Of a stretch of 12,407 bases of DNA, positions 1 to 5,863 are shown one piece after another. Every line of letters begins with the position of its first letter. Positions within the stretch are counted from its first letter, which is position 1. The position numbers were made by a program, and so were the translations under genes. The notes under the pieces are model-generated. The model worked only from the letters and a program-made list of their open reading frames with translations. It searched no databases and was not told the DNA's origin. This stretch comes from Oxalobacteraceae bacterium UBA6704 (GTDB lineage Bacteria; Pseudomonadota; Gammaproteobacteria; Burkholderiales; Burkholderiaceae_D), in NCBI GenBank assembly GCA_002454505.1, contig DKJA01000190.1, positions 1 through 12,407 on the forward strand, written 5' to 3'.

Positions 1-420
1 TACCTGGCCCGCCACGGCACGCCGCAGACGCTGGAAGATCTGGCGCAGCACGAGGCGGTGGGCTACCTGTCCAGCCGCACGGCCCGCACGCTGGAATGGC
101 ATTTCGTGGTCGATGGCGAGGAGCGCTGCATCGGCATGCGCGAGCGCCTGATCGTCAACGACACGGACGCCTACGTGGCCTGCGCTCTCGAAGGCCTGGG
201 CATCATCCGCGCCGGCAGCTATATGGTGCAGCAGCACCTGATCAGCGGACGGTTGCAGCGCGTGCTGGCTGCCTATGCTTCGCCGGCTGTTCCGCTGTCG
301 GTGATTTATCCGAAGAACCGGCACCTGTCGCCGACGGTGCGGGCTTTCGTGGAGTGGGTTGGCGAGGTGACGCGGGTGGCGGAGGTTGGGTGGCGGGTGG
401 ATGAGTCGCGGCCGGAGTAG
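1..420 (+). CDS. LysR-type transcriptional regulator, C-terminal part (5' end outside window)
   Basis: The frame is open from the first base to the TAG at 418-420 and gives 139 residues. They match the end of a LysR effector-binding domain: a YLARHGTP...LEDLAQH segment, then ACALEGLGIIRAGSYMV, then the basic PKNRHLSPTVRAFVEWV stretch near the C-terminus, which is the usual closing helix of this fold. The DNA-binding N-terminal half lies outside the window, so the regulated gene cannot be inferred. No ligand-specific residue can be read. A GTG at 58 could be mistaken for a start, but coding continues upstream of it. GC is high, as in the core genes. The product is a cytoplasmic DNA-binding regulator; the family assignment is firm and the specific role unknown. 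Confidence 0.85.
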   Translation, partial: YLARHGTPQTLEDLAQHEAVGYLSSRTARTLEWHFVVDGEERCIGMRERLIVNDTDAYVACALEGLGIIRAGSYMVQQHLISGRLQRVLAAYASPAVPLSVIYPKNRHLSPTVRAFVEWVGEVTRVAEVGWRVDESRPE

Positions 421-539
421 GTTTCCCGCTTTGGCTACGGCTGTAGCTCTCAGCGGAATTCGATTTGCCGGATCAGCTGCTTCATCGATGCTGTCGGCTT
501 GCGAAACAGGGCCGCTCGACGTCATGGAGCGGATCAATT

Positions 540-568
540 CCACCCGCGCGAAATCGGGCGGATTTTTT
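540..568 (+). terminator. Probable intrinsic terminator of the LysR gene
   Basis: A 7-bp stem (CCACCCG at 540-546 with CGGGCGG at 555-561, one A-C mismatch) with an 8-nt loop is followed by A and six T at 563-568. It lies 120 nt after the LysR stop and points the same way. The rest of 421-608 holds no gene that I can support. Confidence 0.5.
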
Positions 569-608
569 GTCAGAGATTCGTCTAAGCATGCAGTCTGAGA
601 CAGATAGC

Positions 609-692
609 TCAGTCGAAATAGCTGTAGGTACCTTTGATGAACTGGTCGCGGGCAGGCACAATCACACTATTTGGAAACAGGTTTTTTGACAT
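609..692 (-). CDS. Possible 27-residue micro-ORF at the end of the zeta gene pair
   Basis: An ATG at 692-690 opens a frame that ends in TGA at 611-609. It overlaps the last 26 nt of the 58-residue gene in another frame. The product starts MSKNLFPNSV and ends KGTYSYFD. The ribosome-binding site is weak (GGTGA-like). I do not recognise the peptide. It may be a real small protein, a chance ORF, or the original C-terminus of the upstream small protein, since losing one A from the A6 run at 683-688 would fuse the frames into a 77-residue product. Low confidence. Confidence 0.2.
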   Translation of the reverse strand: MSKNLFPNSVIVPARDQFIKGTYSYFD

Positions 693-843
693 CTTCACCA
701 ACCCGGACCGGCTTTCCGCCTTCCCACACGACAGCATACTGACCAAGCTTCTGCTTGCGCTCCAGAGCGTCAGTAACGGCCTGCTGTAGCGCCTCCAGAA
801 TAATCGTAGTGCGTGCTGACGGTACTGTTGAAGTAATGTTCAT
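667..843 (-). CDS. Small protein coupled to the zeta-like kinase (putative partner/antitoxin)
   Basis: A 58-residue protein starts at an ATG at 843-841 that shares ATGA with the upstream kinase's TGA (842-840), which suggests translational coupling, and ends in TAG at 669-667. It has a variable Thr/Ser-rich start, then an amphipathic helix-like LEALQQAVTDALERKQKLG (residues 17-35), then QYAVVWEGGKPVRVGED, which reads as a short beta-hairpin. From memory, proteins with this ALERKRxLGQYAVVW pattern are found beside chromosomal zeta-toxin-like ATPases; I could not check this. The gene order suggests it works with the kinase, perhaps as its antitoxin, but no function is demonstrated. Partner-second order is less usual for toxin-antitoxin pairs. 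Composition is AT-richer than the flanking core genes. Existence as a gene is fairly sure; the antitoxin role is inference. Confidence 0.7.
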   Translation of the reverse strand: MNITSTVPSARTTIILEALQQAVTDALERKQKLGQYAVVWEGGKPVRVGEDVKKPVSK

Positions 844-1412
844 GACTCGGCTGCCTCGACTAAAAATTGATAGTATGCTGGATTCAAAACGTTGCGATCA
901 GCACCTTGTTGCTCGAACACTGGCTCTGGTATCGCTCCACTATTCATGTAGCAACTGCACACATCGACTGCGGTACTGAAGGAGTCTAACAAATTCTTCA
1001 GGCTTCGTGAAAAGCGCCGCTCGATATCTGCAACGGGAATATTGTGCCCCCCGTGCGAAACACGTTCAGCGACACGCATACGCGACATTTCCCTGCTCGG
1101 AAGAGCGAGATATATCAGCTCTACGCGCCACCCGTTGGCCTGCAACCGCTTCACCAACTTGAGGTAGCTGCGGCCGGAAAGCGTGGTTTCAAATGCGAAA
1201 TCTTCGTGGCGCTGTATGCACGCTTCAATCTCGCCCAGGAAAATCCTGCTGGCAGCAACGAGTTGCTGCTCTGGCGCCAGCGGCGACAACCCGGCTGCAA
1301 TCAGATCCGCGTTGACGAATCGTTTGCAGTGAGCGACCTTCGGCAAATACTGCATGGCGAAAGTCGTTTTACCACCGCCATTCGGGCCTGCAACTATCCA
1401 GCAAGTTAGCAT
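840..1412 (-). CDS. Zeta-toxin-family P-loop kinase (COG4185-like)
   Basis: A 190-residue cytoplasmic protein with a Walker A motif GPNGGGKTT at residues 9-17 (Lys15), then FVNADLIAAGLSP (about 32-44, with the Asp of NAD likely catalytic), FETTLSG at 74-80, and an Arg-rich RVAERVSHGGHNIP segment at 113-126. This order is that of zeta/PezT-like proteins. Studied members phosphorylate UDP-N-acetylglucosamine and so block peptidoglycan synthesis; whether this member does is unknown. I chose ATG at 1412-1410, which has GGAG 7 nt upstream; an in-frame TTG lies one codon earlier. The gene sits 45 nt after guaA on the same strand with no visible terminator, so read-through from guaA is possible. No epsilon-type antitoxin gene precedes it; the 58-residue gene follows it with an ATGA overlap. 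GC is lower than in neighbouring genes, which fits acquisition. Confidence 0.85.
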   Translation of the reverse strand: MLTCWIVAGPNGGGKTTFAMQYLPKVAHCKRFVNADLIAAGLSPLAPEQQLVAASRIFLGEIEACIQRHEDFAFETTLSGRSYLKLVKRLQANGWRVELIYLALPSREMSRMRVAERVSHGGHNIPVADIERRFSRSLKNLLDSFSTAVDVCSCYMNSGAIPEPVFEQQGADRNVLNPAYYQFLVEAAES

Positions 1413-1457
1413 CAAAGCGCTCCGTCGACATTCAGCATTGCATCGCCCAAGCCGAGC

Positions 1458-3068
1458 TTATTCCCATTCAATCGTCGCCGGCGGCTTCCCCGAAATATCA
1501 TAAACAACCCGGTTCAACCCGCGAACCTCGTTGATGATCCGGTTCGACACTTTCCCCAGCAACTCATGCGGCAGATGCGCCCAGTGCGCAGTCATGAAAT
1601 CCTGCGTCTGCACGGCGCGCAGCGCGACGACGTAGTCGTACGTGCGGCCATCACCCATCACGCCCACCGATTTCACCGGCAGGAACACGGCAAACGCCTG
1701 CGACGTCGCTTCGTACCAGTTGCGTGGCACGGAGTCCTGGTCGAAGCCGGGGACGACCACCGCTTCGTATGGCGTGTTGCGCAGTTCTTCGATGAAGATC
1801 GCGTCGGCGCGGCGCAGCAGGTCGGCGTATTCCTTCTTCACTTCGCCGAGGATGCGCACGCCCAGGCCCGGGCCCGGGAACGGGTGGCGGTAGACCATCT
1901 CGTACGGCAGGCCAAGCGCGACGCCCAGCTTGCGCACTTCGTCCTTGAACAGTTCGCGCAGCGGTTCCAGCAGCTGCAGCTTCATCGTTTCCGGCAGGCC
2001 GCCCACGTTGTGGTGGCTCTTGATCGTCTGGCCCTTCTTGCCTTTGCCGGCCGACTCGATCACGTCCGGGTAGATGGTGCCCTGTGCCAGCCATTTCGCG
2101 CTTGGCAGCTTGGCCGACTCGGCCTGGAACACTTCCACGAATTCGCGGCCGATGATCTTGCGCTTCTGTTCCGGGTCGGTCACGCCGGCCAGGTGGCCCA
2201 TGAACTGGTCGGTGGCATCCACGCGGATGACTTTGACGCCCAGGTTCTTGGCGAACATGTCCATCACCATTTCGCCTTCGTTCAGGCGCAGCAGGCCGTG
2301 ATCGACGAACACGCACGTCAGTTGGTCGCCGATCGCGCGGTGGATCAGCGCGGCGGCCACGGACGAATCGACGCCGCCGGACAGGCCCAGGATCACTTCA
2401 TCCGTGCCCACCTGCTCGCGGATCTTTGCGACGGCTTCGCTGATGTAGTCCGGCATGTTCCAGTCGGATTTGCAGCCGCAGATCTCGTGCACGAAGCGGC
2501 CCAGCATGGCCTTGCCCTGCACCGTGTGCGTCACTTCCGGGTGCCATTGCACGCCGTAGAAGTGGCGCGCGTCGTCGGCCATGCCGGCGATCGGGCAGCT
2601 GTCGGTCGATGCCATCAGCTTGAAGCCTTCCGGCATGTCCAGCACCTTGTCGCCGTGGCTCATCCAGACCTTCAGCATGCCGTGACCTTCCGGCGTGACG
2701 AAGTCGTTGATGCCGTTCAGCAGCGCGGTGTGGTTGCGGGCGCGCACTTCGGCGTAACCGAATTCGCGCACCAGGCCGTTTTCGACCTTGCCGCCCAGCT
2801 GTGCGGCCATTGTCTGCATGCCGTAGCAGATGCCCAGCACCGGCACGCCCAGTTCGAACACGGCCTGCGGCGCGCGCGGCGAATCGCCTTCCAGCGTGGA
2901 GTTGTGGCTGCCGGACAGGATCACGCCGGCAGCGCCGTAGTTGCGGACGAATTCTTCCGACACGTCATACGGGTAGACCTCGGAGAACACGCCGGCATCG
3001 CGCACGCGGCGCGCGATCAGCTGGGTCACCTGGGAACCGAAATCGAGGATGAGGATTTTAGAGTGCAT
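1458..3068 (-). CDS. guaA: GMP synthase (glutamine-hydrolysing)
   Basis: A 536-residue enzyme that converts XMP, glutamine and ATP to GMP, the last step of guanine nucleotide synthesis. The N-terminal class I glutamine amidotransferase domain (about 1-205) has nucleophile Cys81 in LGICYGMQ and the His176/Glu178 pair in VQWHPE. The ATP-pyrophosphatase domain has the P-loop SGGVDSS at 230-236. SHHNVGGLPE (351-360) and RHPFPGPGLG (394-403) lead into the dimerisation domain, which ends in KPPATIEWE. The glycine-rich strand near residue 52 reads SGSHNST, not the E. coli-like SGGPxS; I recall this as common in Burkholderiales. All catalytic residues are present and the frame is intact. The ATG at 3068 has no strong Shine-Dalgarno sequence. 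guaB lies 87 nt upstream, but a terminator hairpin lies between. Confidence 0.98.
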   Translation of the reverse strand: MHSKILILDFGSQVTQLIARRVRDAGVFSEVYPYDVSEEFVRNYGAAGVILSGSHNSTLEGDSPRAPQAVFELGVPVLGICYGMQTMAAQLGGKVENGLVREFGYAEVRARNHTALLNGINDFVTPEGHGMLKVWMSHGDKVLDMPEGFKLMASTDSCPIAGMADDARHFYGVQWHPEVTHTVQGKAMLGRFVHEICGCKSDWNMPDYISEAVAKIREQVGTDEVILGLSGGVDSSVAAALIHRAIGDQLTCVFVDHGLLRLNEGEMVMDMFAKNLGVKVIRVDATDQFMGHLAGVTDPEQKRKIIGREFVEVFQAESAKLPSAKWLAQGTIYPDVIESAGKGKKGQTIKSHHNVGGLPETMKLQLLEPLRELFKDEVRKLGVALGLPYEMVYRHPFPGPGLGVRILGEVKKEYADLLRRADAIFIEELRNTPYEAVVVPGFDQDSVPRNWYEATSQAFAVFLPVKSVGVMGDGRTYDYVVALRAVQTQDFMTAHWAHLPHELLGKVSNRIINEVRGLNRVVYDISGKPPATIEWE

Positions 3069-3119
3069 GGCGTTTGCAATAAGAACTGAGAAGCGAGCTA
3101 AGAAACCGGGGGGATATGT

Positions 3120-3145
3120 AAAAACGCCGGCGCTCGGCCGGCGTT
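3120..3145 (-). terminator. Intrinsic terminator after guaB
   Basis: Read on the minus strand, an 8-bp perfect stem AACGCCGG/CCGGCGTT encloses a 7-nt loop and runs straight into a T tract (five T in all, two of them in the stem). It starts 10 nt after the guaB TAA. Its place inside the guaB-guaA gap suggests attenuation of read-through into guaA, or separate transcription. Confidence 0.75.
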
Positions 3146-3155
3146 CGTGGAGCGT

Positions 3156-4616
3156 TTATTCCGAACGGTAGTTCGGCGCTTCCTTGGTGATCTGCACATC
3201 GTGCACGTGCGACTCGCGCATGCCGGCCGACGTGATCTCGACGAATTCCGCTTTCTCGCGCAGCTCGTCGATCGTGGCGCAACCGCAGTAACCCATCGAC
3301 TGGCGCACACCGCCCACCAGCTGGAAGATGATCGCCAGCACCGAGCCTTTGTAGGCCACGCGGCCTTCGATGCCTTCCGGGACGAACTTGTCGGCCTTGG
3401 CCGAAGCTTCCTGGAAGTAGCGGTCGGCCGAGCCTTCGGCCATCGCGCCCAGCGAACCCATGCCGCGGTACGATTTGTACGAACGGCCCTGGTACAGGAT
3501 CACTTCGCCCGGCGCTTCTTCGGTGCCGGCAAACATGGAGCCCATCATCACCGTCGATGCGCCGGCTGCCAGCGCTTTCGAGATGTCGCCCGAGAAGCGG
3601 ATGCCGCCGTCGGCGATGCATGGCACGCCGGTGCCTTCCAGCGCCTGCGCCACGTTCGAGATCGCGGTGATCTGCGGCACGCCCACGCCGGCGACGATGC
3701 GGGTGGTGCAGATCGAGCCGGGGCCGATGCCGACCTTGACTGCATCGGCGCCGTATTCGACCAGCGCCTTCGCTGCCGCGGCCGTGGCGATATTGCCGCC
3801 GATGACGTCCACGTGCGGGTATTTGGTTTTGATGTACTTCACGCGATCCAGGATGCCCTGCGAGTGGCCGTGGGCGGTATCGACCACCAGCACGTCCACG
3901 CCGGCCTGCACCAGCAGGTCGATGCGCTCGAGATCCTTGTCGCCCACGCCGACAGCGGCGCCGACCAGCAGCTTGCCGTGCTGGTCTTTCGACGCGTTCG
4001 GGTGTTCCGTCGACTTCTGGATGTCTTTCACCGTGATCAGGCCACGCAGCTCGAACGCCTTGTTGACGACGATCACGCGCTCCAGGCGGTGCTTGTTCAT
4101 CAGGCGTTTCGCTTCGGTGGTGTCGGCATCTTCGCCAACCGTCACCAGTTTTTCGCGCGGCGTCATTTTCGCGCGCACTTCCGCATCCAGCTCCTGTTCG
4201 AAACGCAGGTCGCGATTGGTGATGATGCCCACCACTTCCTTGCCTTCGACAACCGGGAAGCCGCTGATGCCATACTGTTCGGTCAGGGCGATCACGTCGC
4301 GGATCTTCATGTCCGGCGGGATCGTGATCGGGTCGCGCAGCACGCCGGCCTCGAAACGCTTGACCTTGGCCACTTCCTTCGCCTGGTCGGCCGGCCGCAG
4401 GTTTTTATGGATGATGCCGATGCCGCCTTCCTGCGCCATCGCGATGGCCAAACGGCCTTCGGTGACGGTATCCATCGCGGCGGACAGCAGCGGGATGTTC
4501 AGCGAAATATTGCGGGTCAGTTTGGTGCGGAGGGACGTATTGGCAGGCAGAACGTTCGAGTACGCAGGAACGAGGAGCACGTCATCGAATGTGAGTGCTT
4601 TTTGGAGTAGACGCAT
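3156..4616 (-). CDS. guaB: IMP dehydrogenase
   Basis: A 486-residue NAD-dependent enzyme that oxidises IMP to XMP, the committed step to guanine nucleotides. Typical features are all visible: the N-terminal FDDVLLVPAYS (10-20), SAAMDTVTE (46-54), a CBS-domain pair at about 95-205 inserted in the TIM barrel, the catalytic loop GIGPGSICTTR with Cys303, DGGIR (336-340), the MGSMFAGTEEAPGE phosphate-site segment (358-371), and the flap SADRYFQ (396-402) with the Arg-Tyr dyad. Length and motifs are those of a complete bacterial enzyme. The ATG at 4616 has AGGA 8 nt upstream. A TATAAT box at 4650-4645 puts transcription start roughly 20 nt before the gene. It is followed by a terminator and then guaA. 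Confidence 0.98.
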   Translation of the reverse strand: MRLLQKALTFDDVLLVPAYSNVLPANTSLRTKLTRNISLNIPLLSAAMDTVTEGRLAIAMAQEGGIGIIHKNLRPADQAKEVAKVKRFEAGVLRDPITIPPDMKIRDVIALTEQYGISGFPVVEGKEVVGIITNRDLRFEQELDAEVRAKMTPREKLVTVGEDADTTEAKRLMNKHRLERVIVVNKAFELRGLITVKDIQKSTEHPNASKDQHGKLLVGAAVGVGDKDLERIDLLVQAGVDVLVVDTAHGHSQGILDRVKYIKTKYPHVDVIGGNIATAAAAKALVEYGADAVKVGIGPGSICTTRIVAGVGVPQITAISNVAQALEGTGVPCIADGGIRFSGDISKALAAGASTVMMGSMFAGTEEAPGEVILYQGRSYKSYRGMGSLGAMAEGSADRYFQEASAKADKFVPEGIEGRVAYKGSVLAIIFQLVGGVRQSMGYCGCATIDELREKAEFVEITSAGMRESHVHDVQITKEAPNYRSE

Positions 4617-4644
4617 GGTGCATTTCCTATCGGCGCAAAAGCGA

Positions 4645-4673
4645 ATTATACAGAAGTTCTTTCACTTCGTCGT
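4645..4673 (-). promoter_or_regulatory. guaB promoter
   Basis: On the minus strand there is a perfect -10 TATAAT at 4650-4645. With a 17-nt spacer the -35 would be ACGACG at 4673-4668, a poor match (3 of 6), so an activator or UP contact may help. The leader would be only about 20-25 nt, leaving little room for leader-based control. Confidence 0.65.
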
Positions 4674-4713
4674 TGCATGATGGAAAATTCCCGGCCTTTT
4701 TCGCGTGCGTCGA

Positions 4714-4742
4714 TTGACAGCGCCAGCCGATCCGGGTCAAAT
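4714..4742 (+). promoter_or_regulatory. Promoter of the DUF4124-type gene
   Basis: A perfect -35 TTGACA (4714-4719), a 17-nt spacer and a -10 TCAAAT (4737-4742, 4 of 6) lie 30 nt before the ATG at 4773 and diverge from the guaB promoter. Confidence 0.6.
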
Positions 4743-4772
4743 CGGCCGGAGATTCAACCGGGAAACAAAGAG

Positions 4773-5273
4773 ATGAAACAAACGCAATGGGCGCTGCGCG
4801 CGCTCCAGTTCGCATGCCGCACGCTGGCCCAGGCGCAGTGGGTATGGCTCAACGACAAGGGCGGCAAGGAATTGTCGGACCGCCCGCCGCCCGCCTCCGT
4901 GCCGCTGAACCGCATCCTGAAGGCGCCGCGCGGCCTGATGCCGGACCTGCGCAAGGAACTGGCCGAGCAGCCTGCCGACGAAACGCAGAAAGCGCCGGCC
5001 ACAAGGCAAAAGCCCACGCTGGCCGAGCGCAACGACGACTTCGCCCGTCGGCGGCAGGAAAACGCCGAGCAAACGCAGAAGGCCGCCATCGAAGCGCGCA
5101 ACAAGGCGGAGCGTGCCGCCGGCTGCGCCGACGCACGCGCCAACCAGCGGATGCTGGAATCGGGCATTCGCGTCACCACCGCCGATGCCAATGGGGAGCG
5201 GGTGTTTCTCAGTGAGGCGCAGAAGGCCGAGCAGCTGAAGCGTACGCAGCAGACGCTGGCGGACTGCCGCTAG
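4773..5273 (+). CDS. DUF4124-type protein, probably exported
   Basis: A 166-residue protein. After a short N-terminus, residues 21-50 (QAQWVWLNDKGGKELSDRPP and on to VPLNRILKAPRG) match the DUF4124 pattern, a small domain common in betaproteobacterial envelope proteins. A charged, probably coiled-coil stretch follows (about 75-120, rich in Glu, Lys, Arg and Gln). The end has two Cys (CADARANQRM and the last TLADCR), which could form a disulfide in the periplasm. The start at 4773 is chosen because it precedes the signal-like segment and follows a good promoter; the frame is open further up. The signal peptide is odd: Arg9 and Arg16 interrupt the hydrophobic core, so export is uncertain. The gene's last 13 nt are part of a 17-bp tandem duplication at the edge of the repeat element. 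The function is unknown. Confidence 0.75.
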   Translation: MKQTQWALRALQFACRTLAQAQWVWLNDKGGKELSDRPPPASVPLNRILKAPRGLMPDLRKELAEQPADETQKAPATRQKPTLAERNDDFARRRQENAEQTQKAAIEARNKAERAAGCADARANQRMLESGIRVTTADANGERVFLSEAQKAEQLKRTQQTLADCR

Positions 5274-5300
5274 CTGGGGACTGCCGCTAGCTGGGGACTG
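5261..5300 (+). repeat. 17-bp tandem duplication at the DUF4124 stop codon
   Basis: GGACTGCCGCTAGCTGG occurs at 5261-5277 and again at 5278-5294, followed by a third partial GGACTG (5295-5300) that belongs to the first palindrome of the repeat element. The first unit contains the gene's last codons and TAG. It marks the junction between gene and element. Confidence 0.9.
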
Positions 5301-5387
5301 TCCCCGAAGGGGCCTGTCCCCGGGGCTGTATTTGCAGTTCTCGCAGAAGAGCAACCCCGGGGACAGGCCCCTGCGGGGACAGTCCCC
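5293..5387. repeat. REPIN-like inverted repeat element, copy 1
   Basis: Two 33-nt arms (5293-5325 and 5355-5387) are inverted copies that differ at one position. Each arm is two near-palindromic 13-mers, GGGGACTGTCCCC and GGGGCCTGTCCCC, plus GGGG. The spacer is 29 nt (5326-5354). The whole can form a very stable hairpin but has no T tract, so it is not a classic terminator. The layout is that of REP doublets (REPINs), which in other genomes are moved by RAYT Y1 transposases; none is encoded here. It lies between the DUF4124 stop and the GntR promoter. Confidence 0.85.
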
Positions 5388-5392
5388 ATCGC

Positions 5393-5422
5393 TTGACTCC
5401 GGCATCGCCACAATGCTACTGT
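5393..5422 (+). promoter_or_regulatory. Promoter of the gntR-ABC-peptidase operon
   Basis: A -35 TTGACT (5393-5398, 5 of 6) and an 18-nt spacer lead to a weak -10 TACTGT (5417-5422). The -10 lies in the left half of the palindromic operator. The -35 begins only 5 nt after the end of repeat element copy 1. Confidence 0.5.
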
Positions 5423-5442
5423 ACTATCCGTACTAGTACAGT
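5418..5442. promoter_or_regulatory. Operator palindrome, probable GntR/YtrA-type binding site
   Basis: A perfect 9-bp inverted repeat, ACTGTACTA (5418-5426) and TAGTACAGT (5434-5442), has a 7-bp spacer. It overlaps the -10 region and lies 10 nt before the GntR start. The position and the TGTAC...GTACA core fit autorepression by the adjacent YtrA-type regulator; that link is inferred. Confidence 0.7.
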
Positions 5443-5452
5443 GGAGAATCCG

Positions 5453-5863
5453 ATGACCCGCCGCACCCCGCTCCTCCTTCAAATCGCACCCGGCGATCCG
5501 CGCCCCATCAACCGCCAGATCGTCGATGGCGTGCGCCGGTTAATCGCCAGCGGCGAGCTGCCTGTCGGTGCGGCGCTGCCCAGCGTGCGCGGGTTGGCGC
5601 AGCAGCTGACCGTCAATCCAAACACGGTCGCCAAGGCCTACAGCGAACTGTCCGCCGAAGGCTGGCTCGATGCGCGCGCCGGCCTCGGGCTGTTCGTGGC
5701 GCCGCCCCGCCAGCGGCTGTCGAAGGCGGAGGTGGAGCGCCGGTTGGAGGAAGCGGTGCAGCGCTTCGTCGGCGACGTGATCGCGCTCGACGTTCCGGCC
5801 GATCGCGTATTGGAACGCGTGGCGGACGAACTGGCGCAGCTGGCGCCGAAACGGAGCGCGTGA
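5453..5863 (+). CDS. GntR-family transcriptional regulator, YtrA subfamily
   Basis: A 136-residue protein. Residues about 8-75 are a GntR winged helix-turn-helix: PINRQIVDGVRRLIASGELPVGAALPSVRGLAQQL, then TVNPNTVAKAYSELSAEGWL, with the wing ending near GLGLFVAPP. The C-terminal part after it is only about 55 residues of helix, too short for an FadR- or HutC-type ligand domain and typical of the YtrA subfamily, whose members usually control the ABC transporter genes beside them. The ATG at 5453 is chosen over upstream starts because GGAG precedes it by 6 nt and promoter and operator lie just before. It overlaps the ABC ATPase start (TGATG). A repressor released by a cell-envelope or drug signal is the likely mode; the signal is unknown. 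Confidence 0.92.
   Translation: MTRRTPLLLQIAPGDPRPINRQIVDGVRRLIASGELPVGAALPSVRGLAQQLTVNPNTVAKAYSELSAEGWLDARAGLGLFVAPPRQRLSKAEVERRLEEAVQRFVGDVIALDVPADRVLERVADELAQLAPKRSA

Noticed and set aside
450..521. Minus-strand open stretch ending in a KP...MKQLIRQIEFR-like tail that faintly resembles the C-terminus of a receiver domain
   Set aside because: Only 23 codons between stops, no start and no supporting upstream frame; at best a decayed fragment, so not listed as a pseudogene.
1566..3089. 507-codon plus-strand ORF opposite guaA
   Set aside because: His- and Arg-rich antisense shadow of a strong gene in high-GC DNA; no recognisable domain.
3147..4610. 487-codon plus-strand ORF opposite guaB
   Set aside because: Same antisense artefact; guaB is complete with all catalytic motifs.
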